Assembly: GCA_947175655.1 (NCBI GenBank)
Contig: CAMWNQ010000122.1
Coordinates: forward strand, 1 to 5,266
From: an uncultured Clostridia bacterium
Lineage (GTDB): Bacteria; Bacillota; Clostridia; Oscillospirales; Ruminococcaceae
Length of the DNA stretch: 5,266 nucleotides
Direction of reading: 5' to 3'
Shown: piece by piece, positions 1 to 5,227 of the stretch
How positions within the stretch are numbered: the first letter of the stretch is position 1
How the letters are laid out: each line of letters starts with the position of its first letter
Position numbers and translations under genes: made by a program
Notes under the pieces: generated by a model
Told to the model about the DNA's origin: nothing
What the model saw: only the letters and a program-made list of their open reading frames with translations
The model's database searches: none

Positions 1-69
1 TTCGCGCTCTTTCACTACATCCATCCGTGTTGTATTTATTCCCGAAATAACAAATTTAATATATTCCAT
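1..69 (-). CDS. 5' end of an unrecognised protein gene (partial)
   Basis: An open frame on the minus strand starts at an ATG (69-67) and runs off the left edge after 23 codons. The peptide begins MEYIKFVISGINTTRMDV and continues with a charged KERE stretch. A good Shine-Dalgarno sequence, AGGGGG (82-77 on the minus strand), sits 7 nt before the ATG, which is the main support for calling this a real gene. The start is mildly hydrophobic but is not a convincing signal peptide or membrane segment. I do not recognise the family, and 23 residues are too few to assign a function. It is divergent from rpmE and shares the 70-319 intergenic region with it. Confidence 0.6.
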   Translation of the reverse strand, partial: MEYIKFVISGINTTRMDVVKERE

Positions 70-90
70 AAAAAATCCCCCTGATAAAAT

Positions 91-119
91 TTTATATCTG
101 TAATTATTATTGACGGAAA
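91..119 (-). promoter_or_regulatory. Weak candidate promoter for the divergent left-edge gene
   Basis: On the minus strand a TATAAA hexamer (96-91) lies about 8 nt before the AGGGGG ribosome binding site of the left-edge gene. The best-spaced -35 is TTTCCG (119-114, 17-nt spacer), which matches the consensus at only 3 of 6 positions. In DNA this AT-rich, a TATAAA is expected by chance, so this is a position guess and not a firm promoter. Confidence 0.25.
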
Positions 120-182
120 ATAATTCACTAATCACAGGTAAAAAATAACATTAAATTAAAATAAAAAAATTTCTTTTGCCTA

Positions 183-211
183 TTGACAATCAAAAAATCA
201 AGTGTTATAAT
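183..211 (+). promoter_or_regulatory. Strong housekeeping promoter for rpmE (extended -10)
   Basis: A perfect -35 TTGACA (183-188) and a perfect -10 TATAAT (206-211) are separated by exactly 17 nt. A TG one base upstream of the -10 (203-204) gives an extended -10 element. Transcription would start near 218, leaving a leader of about 100 nt before rpmE. It should be read by the primary sigma factor, which is itself encoded downstream at 3020-4114. Such a close match fits a highly expressed ribosomal protein gene. The start site is inferred by spacing from the -10. Confidence 0.92.
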
Positions 212-217
212 ATGGTA

Positions 218-301
218 TGAATGTATAAGTATGTACTACTGTCATAGGTACTTGATGGGCTACTTTGCTTTGCATATCACTTTTATTATTTATTACTTAT
301 A
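218..301 (+). ncRNA. Candidate structured 5' leader of rpmE
   Basis: The roughly 100-nt untranslated leader can fold into two adjacent hairpins. The first (233-251) pairs GTACTA (233-238) with TAG and TAC (245-247 and 249-251), with G248 bulged and a 6-nt loop. The second (253-279) pairs TGATG (253-257) with TATCA (275-279), including one G-U pair, and closes with GC (259-260) against GC (272-273) around an 11-nt loop. TACTT occurs both at 249-253 and in the second loop (261-265), and AAGTA (227-231) could pair with either, so alternative folds are possible. Autoregulatory ribosomal protein leaders, including L31 leaders, are known in bacteria; membership here is inferred and not shown. There is no hairpin followed by a T-run, so any control would more likely be translational. 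Confidence 0.45.
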
Positions 302-306
302 TTGAA

Positions 307-313
307 AGAGGTG
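307..313 (+). promoter_or_regulatory. Ribosome binding site that sets the rpmE start
   Basis: The purine-rich AGAGGTG lies 6 nt before the GTG at 320. This spacing supports GTG 320 and argues against the in-frame TTG at 302, which lies upstream of this site and would translate through it. Confidence 0.85.
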
Positions 314-319
314 AAAATC

Positions 320-526
320 GTGAAGGAAGGTATTCATCCTAATTTTGTAAAGACTACTATTACTTGCCACTGTGGTAATGTTATGGAAACTATGTCTACA
401 AAAGAAAATATCAAGGTGGAAATTTGCTCAAAGTGCCATCCGTTCTATACAGGCAAGCAGAAGCTCGTTGATACAGGCGGACGTGTTGACAGATTCAAGA
501 AGAGATTCAATATGGACAATAAGTAA
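320..526 (+). CDS. rpmE: 50S ribosomal protein L31, zinc-binding type
   Basis: Encodes L31, a small protein of the large ribosomal subunit at the central protuberance, where it helps bridge to the 30S head. The GTG start gives 68 residues beginning MKEGIHPNF, the standard L31 N-terminus. The frame extends back to a TTG at 302, but those six extra codons are not family-like and would read through the ribosome binding site. Cysteines C16, C18, C36 and C39 (TCHCGN and ICSKCHPFYTG) form the zinc site of the 'C+' class, so this is not the zinc-free paralogue induced on zinc starvation. The C-terminal GGRVDRFKKRF is also characteristic. The gene has its own strong promoter and leader and is followed directly by an intrinsic terminator, so much of its transcript is probably monocistronic. 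Confidence 0.97.
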   Translation: MKEGIHPNFVKTTITCHCGNVMETMSTKENIKVEICSKCHPFYTGKQKLVDTGGRVDRFKKRFNMDNK

Positions 527-539
527 TCCATCGAACAAA

Positions 540-564
540 GGCGGTCCTAGACCGCCGTTTTTTT
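540..564 (+). terminator. Intrinsic terminator after rpmE, possibly an attenuator
   Basis: A 7-bp stem with six G-C pairs (GGCGGTC 540-546 with GACCGCC 550-556) closes a CTA triloop. It is followed by G and seven T residues (558-564). This is a textbook Rho-independent terminator 13 nt after the rpmE stop. The next gene's ribosome binding site begins only 4 nt after the T-run, so the hairpin may act as a partial terminator, giving high rpmE and lower yigZ-dnaG-rpoD expression. The structure is seen directly; the attenuation role is inferred. Confidence 0.93.
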
Positions 565-582
565 CTCAGGAGCGACACATAT

Positions 583-1215
583 ATGAATTATTATACAATC
601 AAAGGAACTTCTGAAAATTCCTTTATAGAAAAACGTTCAGAATTTATAGGTTATATCTCTCATGTTACTAATAATGAAGAGGCCGTTGATTTTATCGAAA
701 GCATACGTGCAAAGCACAGAAAAGCAAAACATAATGTATATGCCTATATTCTGCGAAATGATAATATTTCAAGATATTCCGATGACGGTGAACCTCAGGG
801 AACTGCCGGCATACCTGTATTTGAAGTATTAAGAAAAAGAAATCTTACAGATGTCTGTATTGTTGTAACCCGTTATTTTGGAGGAATTCTTCTGGGTGGC
901 GGAGGACTTGTAAGAGCTTATTCTCATTGTGCATCAATAGCATGTGACTCTGCAAAAATAATGAATATGTGTAAATGTATACGATTAAATATTTCTGTTG
1001 ACTATTCTCTTTACGGAAAAATATCGTATATTATCCCGAAATATGATATAATAACAGTATCTTCCGATTTCGGAGATACTATTGAAATAGAACTGCTGGT
1101 TTCTGATGAAATCAAAGATTCCTTCCATAAAGAACTGATAGATATTTCCGGAGGCAATATCAAACTGAAATATGGCGAGGAACTTTTTGAAGATTTTTCA
1201 GGAATAATAAAATAA
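583..1215 (+). CDS. YigZ/IMPACT family protein (UPF0029)
   Basis: A 210-residue protein of the widespread YigZ (YvyE, IMPACT) family, of typical length (about 200-215). The N-terminal UPF0029 domain (about 1-125) carries the signature motifs SDDGEPQGTAG (66-76) and TRYFGGILLGGGGLVRAY (96-113). The C-terminal part (about 135-200) corresponds to the ferredoxin-like DUF1949 domain, which resembles part of translation factor folds. Eukaryotic IMPACT regulates the GCN2 stress pathway, but the bacterial role is unsettled; the protein is soluble and no catalytic assignment is justified. The ATG at 583 is preceded by AGGAG (568-572) at a 10-nt spacing. The gene lies 18 nt after the rpmE terminator's T-run and 29 nt before dnaG, so it is probably cotranscribed with dnaG and rpoD. 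Confidence 0.93.
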   Translation: MNYYTIKGTSENSFIEKRSEFIGYISHVTNNEEAVDFIESIRAKHRKAKHNVYAYILRNDNISRYSDDGEPQGTAGIPVFEVLRKRNLTDVCIVVTRYFGGILLGGGGLVRAYSHCASIACDSAKIMNMCKCIRLNISVDYSLYGKISYIIPKYDIITVSSDFGDTIEIELLVSDEIKDSFHKELIDISGGNIKLKYGEELFEDFSGIIK

Positions 1216-1230
1216 ACAATAAAAATAATC

Positions 1231-1237
1231 GGGAGGT
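1231..1237 (+). promoter_or_regulatory. Ribosome binding site of dnaG
   Basis: GGGAGGT lies 7 nt before the ATG at 1245 and fixes the primase start. It falls in the 29-nt gap after the yigZ-family gene, which is AT-rich and has no convincing promoter. Confidence 0.88.
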
Positions 1238-1244
1238 AATTTTT

Positions 1245-3008
1245 ATGAACCAAAACGATGAATTTTTATATCGGCTTAAAACGGCAAATCCTATAGAAAC
1301 TGTTATAGGTTCATATGTAAATCTTATAAGAAGAGGTCACAATTATGTATGTTCCTGTCCATTTCATTCCGAAAAAACACCTTCCTGTACAGTATATACA
1401 GACAGTCAGAATTTCTATTGCTTTGGTTGTAATGCCGGCGGAGATGTAATAAACTTCATAATGAGGATAGAAAATCTTGAATTTACAGAAGCTATAAAAC
1501 TTCTGGCAGAACGTTCTGGAATTGAAATGCCCTCGAACAGCAAAAATAATAACGGATATGCCGATAAGAAAAGAAAAATATATGAAGCCAACCGAGAAGC
1601 TGGAAATTATTTTTATCTTAATCTTATAAAGCAAAAAAACAGGCAGGGACTTGAATATTTTATAAAAAGAGGTCTTACGCCTCAAACTATAAAAAAATAT
1701 GGTTTGGGTTATGCCTCTGATTCTTATAATGACCTTTATAACTATATGAAATCAAAAGGCTTTGACAATCAGACACTTATTGATGCGTGGCTGTGTGCAA
1801 AATCTCAAAAAAACGGAAAAATTTATGATATATTCCGCAACCGTGTAATGTTTCCGATACTTAACCTAAGAGGAAATATAATCGGATTTGGCGGACGTGT
1901 GCTTGATGATTCAAAGCCAAAATATTTGAATACAAATAAAACTCTCGTCTTCGACAAGGGAAAAAATCTATTTTCATTGAATTTTGCAAGAAATGCACCA
2001 TATAAAAAGCTCATTGTTGCTGAAGGATATATGGACGTAATAGCAATGAATCAAGCAGGATTTGAAAGTGCTGTTGCAACTCTCGGAACATCAATAACTT
2101 CTGAACACGCAAGACTTATGCATCAATACTGCGAAGAAGTAATACTATGCTATGACAGTGACACAGCCGGACAGCAAGCTTCTCAGAGAGCAATAAATAT
2201 TCTCTCAGAAGCCGGAGTATCTGCAAAGATAATAAAAATCAAAAATGCAAAAGACCCAGACGAATATATAAAAAAATTCGGTTCTGAAAAATTTAGGCAA
2301 CTGATTGAAAGTTCAGAAGATGCCAATTTGTTTATGCTTGAAAAATGCAAAAATGGAATAGATATAAATTCTGAACAGGGAAAAATAATATTTACAAAGC
2401 GTGCTATTAATTTTTTATCGGGTATAGAAAATGATATTGAACGTGATGTATATATATCAAAAACAACAGAAATAAGTGGTATTTCCAAAGATGTATTAAT
2501 AGCAAGCATCAAGTCTGAAATATCAAAAAATATCAAAACTCAGGAAAAACGTGAATGGAATAATGCCGTATCTTCTGTTTCTTTATATACCAATAATAAC
2601 AATTCTGAATCCCTGCAATACAGAAAAGAAGTAAACGCAGAAGAGGAAATCATACGCTATCTCCTCAAATATCCGGAAAATGTACATATTATTTCCGAAA
2701 AAGCATCGCCGGATATATTTATTACTGATTTTAACCGCAGAGTGTATAAATCTTTATGTCAGAAGATGTGCAATGCTGAACATTTTACCTTGTCTATGCT
2801 TTCTGATGAATTTTCACTTGATGAAATGGGCAGAATAAGCGGAATAGATGCAAAAAGCAAAAAAATTGATATAAACGATTCCGTTCTGAATGACTGTATA
2901 GCTTTACTGAAAGCTTACAATAAATCATTAGCTGTCAGGAATAGCGAAAATCTTTCCAATGATGCACTTTTGGAAAAATTTCAAAAAAAAGGCAAGAAAA
3001 AAATATAG
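1245..3008 (+). CDS. dnaG: DNA primase DnaG
   Basis: Synthesises the short RNA primers for Okazaki fragments and for starting the leading strand, acting at the fork with the replicative helicase. The protein has 587 residues, close to the usual 600. The N-terminal CHC2 zinc finger has ligands C38, H41, C59 and C62 (CPFH and CFGC), followed by a low-complexity Asn/Lys linker near 97-110. The RNA polymerase core includes RNRVMFPI (198-205), GFGGR (214-218) and KPKYLNT (224-230). The Toprim part has EGYMDV with the catalytic Glu at 260, and YDSDTAG with metal-binding D304 and D306, matching the spacing of E. coli E265/D309/D311. After a Ser/Asn-rich linker (about 438-460) comes the helicase-binding C-terminal domain (about 463-587), which is the least conserved part. 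The gene ends in a Lys-rich tail encoded by A-tracts, and its stop overlaps the rpoD ribosome binding site. Confidence 0.98.
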   Translation: MNQNDEFLYRLKTANPIETVIGSYVNLIRRGHNYVCSCPFHSEKTPSCTVYTDSQNFYCFGCNAGGDVINFIMRIENLEFTEAIKLLAERSGIEMPSNSKNNNGYADKKRKIYEANREAGNYFYLNLIKQKNRQGLEYFIKRGLTPQTIKKYGLGYASDSYNDLYNYMKSKGFDNQTLIDAWLCAKSQKNGKIYDIFRNRVMFPILNLRGNIIGFGGRVLDDSKPKYLNTNKTLVFDKGKNLFSLNFARNAPYKKLIVAEGYMDVIAMNQAGFESAVATLGTSITSEHARLMHQYCEEVILCYDSDTAGQQASQRAINILSEAGVSAKIIKIKNAKDPDEYIKKFGSEKFRQLIESSEDANLFMLEKCKNGIDINSEQGKIIFTKRAINFLSGIENDIERDVYISKTTEISGISKDVLIASIKSEISKNIKTQEKREWNNAVSSVSLYTNNNNSESLQYRKEVNAEEEIIRYLLKYPENVHIISEKASPDIFITDFNRRVYKSLCQKMCNAEHFTLSMLSDEFSLDEMGRISGIDAKSKKIDINDSVLNDCIALLKAYNKSLAVRNSENLSNDALLEKFQKKGKKKI

Positions 3009-3012
3009 GAGG
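3007..3012 (+). promoter_or_regulatory. rpoD ribosome binding site overlapping the dnaG stop
   Basis: A perfect AGGAGG lies 7 nt before the rpoD ATG (3020) and shares its first two bases with the dnaG stop codon TAG (3006-3008). Ribosomes ending dnaG therefore sit on the rpoD initiation site, which suggests translational coupling. The consensus match also suggests strong independent initiation, consistent with sigma being needed in larger amounts than primase. Confidence 0.92.
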
Positions 3013-3019
3013 ATTTTGT

Positions 3020-4114
3020 ATGGAAACAAAAAAGAATACTATCGAAGCCCTTATGGAACAAGGAAAAACAAATGGCGTTATAACAACAAAGGAAATTATT
3101 GATGCCCTTGAAAACCTTGAGGACGAAGAACAAATTGATGATAAGATTGATACATTCTATAATGACTGTAAAAATCTTAATATCAAAATAGTTGAGGATT
3201 ATCCTATTGAAGCAGAAATTTCATCAACTATTGAACCTCCGATTAGCAACGATGACCTTGAGCTTACACTTTCAACAGAAGGAATAGCTATTGATGACCC
3301 TGTAAAAATATATCTCAAGGAAATCGGCAGAGTTCCTCTCCTTAGTACAGAAGAAGAAACAGAACTTGCAAAAAGAATGATGACCGGCGACCCTTATGCA
3401 AAGAAAAGACTTTCCGAGGCAAACCTCCGTCTTGTTGTAAGTATAGCTAAAAAATATGTCGGCAGAGGCATGCAGTTTCTTGACTTGATTCAGGAAGGAA
3501 ACTTAGGACTTATAAAAGCTGTTGAAAAATTTGATTATACAAAAGGTTTCAAATTTTCAACATATGCAACGTGGTGGATAAGACAAGCTATCACAAGAGC
3601 AATTGCAGATCAGGCAAGAACAATCAGAATACCAGTTCATATGGTTGAAACTATTACAAAAGTAAAAAAGGTTTCAAGTCAGCTCCTTCACGAAAATGGT
3701 CATGACCCTTCACCAGAAGACATTGCAAAAGCCCTTGATATGCCAGTAGATAAAATCCGTGAAATAATGAGAATAGCACAAGACCCTGTTTCCCTTGAAA
3801 CTCCAATAGGAGAAGAAGAAGACAGTCATCTTGGTGATTTTATTCCTGATGATGATGCCCCTGCCCCTGCTGAAGCAGCATCACATACTCTTCTTAAAGA
3901 ACAGCTTAATGAAGTTCTTAATACACTTACAGAACGTGAAGCAAAAGTACTTAAACTTCGTTTCGGACTTGAAGATGGAAAATCACGTACTCTTGAAGAA
4001 GTAGGACAGAGATTTGAAGTAACAAGAGAACGTATACGTCAGATTGAAGCAAAAGCATTAAGAAAATTGCGTCATCCAAGCAGAAGTAAAAAAGTCAAGG
4101 ATTTTCTTGAATAA
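3020..4114 (+). CDS. rpoD: RNA polymerase primary sigma factor (sigma-70/SigA)
   Basis: The housekeeping sigma factor, which directs core RNA polymerase to -35/-10 promoters. At 364 residues it is close to Bacillus SigA (371) and lacks the large non-conserved insert of E. coli sigma-70. Region 1.1-like N-terminus spans about 6-62, then an acidic linker and region 1.2 (DDPVKIYLKEIGRVPLL, 92-108). Region 2 (about 128-210) includes DLIQEGNLGLIKAVEKFDY, the -10 recognition and melting segment FSTYATWWIRQAITRAIADQ and the IRIPVHM motif. Region 3 follows, with SLETPIGEEEDSHLGDFIPD as the 3.2 finger (258-277). Region 4 (about 291-364) has the -35-binding helix-turn-helix TLEEVGQRFEVTRERIRQIE (324-343). 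It lies 11 nt after dnaG, the conserved primase-sigma pair. The two firm promoters in this window match the sequences this factor should read. Confidence 0.98.
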   Translation: METKKNTIEALMEQGKTNGVITTKEIIDALENLEDEEQIDDKIDTFYNDCKNLNIKIVEDYPIEAEISSTIEPPISNDDLELTLSTEGIAIDDPVKIYLKEIGRVPLLSTEEETELAKRMMTGDPYAKKRLSEANLRLVVSIAKKYVGRGMQFLDLIQEGNLGLIKAVEKFDYTKGFKFSTYATWWIRQAITRAIADQARTIRIPVHMVETITKVKKVSSQLLHENGHDPSPEDIAKALDMPVDKIREIMRIAQDPVSLETPIGEEEDSHLGDFIPDDDAPAPAEAASHTLLKEQLNEVLNTLTEREAKVLKLRFGLEDGKSRTLEEVGQRFEVTRERIRQIEAKALRKLRHPSRSKKVKDFLE

Positions 4115-4118
4115 GAAT

Positions 4119-4153
4119 AAAAAACGCCGGTCAGCTGTTGACCGGCTATTTTT
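4119..4153. terminator. Bidirectional intrinsic terminator between convergent genes
   Basis: An 8-bp perfect stem, GCCGGTCA (4126-4133) with TGACCGGC (4139-4146), encloses a 5-nt loop. On the plus strand it is followed by a U-rich tract (4147-4153), ending the rpoD transcript 12 nt after its stop. On the minus strand the A-run at 4119-4124 becomes six U residues directly after the stem, so the same hairpin ends the lipoprotein transcript, whose stop lies only 20 nt away. It is the only obvious terminator in the 51-bp convergent gap. Confidence 0.93.
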
Positions 4154-4165
4154 ATCTGATTTTAA

Positions 4166-5152
4166 TTAATCTAAATGACCCTTTGAAATTTCTTCAAATT
4201 CTCCAACAGCATAAGCCTCATCAATAGTGATAGCATTTTCATCATATTCAAAATGGAAATTAACAGCACATATGCCAGGATTGTTTTTTATAGCAAATTT
4301 AAGAACAGCTTCTTCGCCCTGTTTTGCCTCAACGTTTTCAGCATAAACAACAAAGCCATCAGAAGGAATATCCTGAGATTCAGCAGGAGTATTTACATAT
4401 ATATAACCGTTTACAGAATGGTCAGTCTTAACTGGTTTACCAATCATTTCAGGGTCATAGCATGCAAAATCAGGCCATGTGATATTTATAGGATATTTTC
4501 CGTCAGGGATGTCCTGATTAATTTTAACTTTAACTTCAATAAAAGTATCATTGAAAGTATAGTTTTGGTGTTCAGAAACATCAAGCCACATAGCATTGAA
4601 GCTCTTCATATTTGATTGATAATTATTATTGTTATTGCCAGAAGTAGTAACCTGAGTATCATTTCCGCCTGATGACTGTGGAATATTAGTAATAACCTCT
4701 GTTTTTTGAACAACCTGAGTAACATTCACAACAGTAGTAACAACTTCACCGCCGGCTTCTGTAACAGCAACTCCGGCATCATCAGTAACAACGACCTTTT
4801 CAGTAACTACAGCACCGCCTGCTTCTGTAACGTCTGCGATTTCTGTAACAGCATTACCGCTGGCATCAGTAACAACAGCAACGGAAGTAACAACATTATT
4901 AGAATTATTCTCACTGGCAGAAGTAACAGCCGGAGCAGTAGGGTCAGCCTTATCGAGTTCATTCTGACTTTCAACAGGTTCACCATAAGTAAATTTAAGA
5001 CCAGGTTTCTGAACAGCATCAATTTCAGACTGAGTAAGAGAAGATAAATCTGAACTTGAATTTTTATCACCACAACCGCCAAAAGTAGCAAGAATCATTG
5101 CTGAAAGAACAATTGCAGATAAAATTTTATTGCCTATATGTTTATTATTCAT
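4166..5152 (-). CDS. Surface lipoprotein with Val/Thr repeats and cohesin-like C-terminal segments
   Basis: A 328-residue probable lipoprotein of unknown function. Residues 1-26 form a lipoprotein signal (KHIGNK, hydrophobic core ILSAIVLSAMILATF, FGG before C27); Phe at -3 is a non-standard but tolerable lipobox residue. C27 would be lipidated and anchor the protein on the outer face of the membrane. A Ser/Asn-rich spacer follows, then imperfect Val/Thr repeats (about 87-156) and an Asn-rich linker (162-180). Residues 187-254 (W189, VKVKI, PDGKYPINI, VNGYIYVN) resemble the C-terminal half of a cohesin-type beta-sandwich. Residues 266-325 (NVEAKQGEEAVLKFAI, NNPGICAVNFHFEYD) resemble the N-terminal half of one. 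The half order is reversed, and the protein ends at a clean stop just before a terminator. No dockerin or sortase motif is seen. The ATG is preceded by AAAGGAA (5167-5161), 8 nt upstream. The cohesin relation is inferred from sequence pattern. Confidence 0.88.
   Translation of the reverse strand: MNNKHIGNKILSAIVLSAMILATFGGCGDKNSSSDLSSLTQSEIDAVQKPGLKFTYGEPVESQNELDKADPTAPAVTSASENNSNNVVTSVAVVTDASGNAVTEIADVTEAGGAVVTEKVVVTDDAGVAVTEAGGEVVTTVVNVTQVVQKTEVITNIPQSSGGNDTQVTTSGNNNNNYQSNMKSFNAMWLDVSEHQNYTFNDTFIEVKVKINQDIPDGKYPINITWPDFACYDPEMIGKPVKTDHSVNGYIYVNTPAESQDIPSDGFVVYAENVEAKQGEEAVLKFAIKNNPGICAVNFHFEYDENAITIDEAYAVGEFEEISKGHLD
4685..4894 (-). repeat. Degenerate ~14-residue Val/Thr repeats within the lipoprotein gene
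   Basis: Residues 87-156 of the lipoprotein contain diverged units such as VTDASGNAVTEIAD, VTEAGGAVVTEKVV and VTDDAGVAVTEAGG, then less regular VVTTVVNVTQ-like units. At DNA level the plus strand shows recurring motifs such as GTAACA and GCTTCTGTAAC. The units carry regular acidic residues but no Pro or Cys, suggesting an extended or beta-rich stalk between the lipid anchor and the C-terminal domain. The repeat is seen directly; the stalk role is inferred. Confidence 0.7.
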
Positions 5153-5198
5153 TTCATTTGTTCCTTTCCATTAAAAAATATAGTGTTTACAGATATTT

Positions 5199-5227
5199 AT
5201 TATACACAAAAAAACCAAAGTTGTCAA
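5199..5227 (-). promoter_or_regulatory. Consensus promoter of the lipoprotein gene
   Basis: On the minus strand a perfect -35 TTGACA (5227-5222) and a perfect -10 TATAAT (5204-5199) are separated by 17 nt, with a T-rich spacer. Transcription should begin near 5192, giving a leader of about 40 nt before the ATG at 5152. The gene therefore has its own promoter and is probably expressed constitutively and strongly unless a regulator binds. No clear operator was seen. The remaining bases to 5266 are AT-rich and I see nothing else in them. Confidence 0.92.

Noticed and set aside
302..319. In-frame TTG at 302 as the rpmE start, adding six residues
   Set aside because: The ribosome binding site (307-313) lies inside this extension, and L31 proteins normally begin with the M-K-x-G-I-H-P sequence obtained from GTG 320.
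372..614. Plus-strand open frame overlapping rpmE and the start of yigZ
   Set aside because: It lies in another frame of the L31 gene and reads through the terminator hairpin; its product resembles nothing and it has no ribosome binding site of note.
1187..1216. TTGAAG followed by AAATAA near the end of yigZ as a dnaG promoter
   Set aside because: The -10 is a poor match and the surrounding DNA is so AT-rich that such a pair is expected by chance.
1011..2536. Minus-strand open frames inside the yigZ and dnaG genes (1011-1253, 1311-1685, 1823-2014, 2183-2536)
   Set aside because: They are antisense shadows of well-conserved genes, with low-complexity Ile/Phe/Ser-rich translations typical of the reverse of AT-rich coding DNA.
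4616..4900. Recurring GTAACA-type motifs as a possible CRISPR array or regulatory iteron cluster
   Set aside because: The copies have irregular spacing, diverge, and stay in frame with the Val/Thr protein repeats, so coding constraint explains them.
4253..5091. Plus-strand frames at 4253-4615 and 4706-5047 and the minus-strand frame at 4807-5091 within the lipoprotein gene
   Set aside because: Their Asn/Ser-rich and Leu/Val-rich translations are by-products of the repeated lipoprotein sequence; none has a convincing ribosome binding site or family resemblance.
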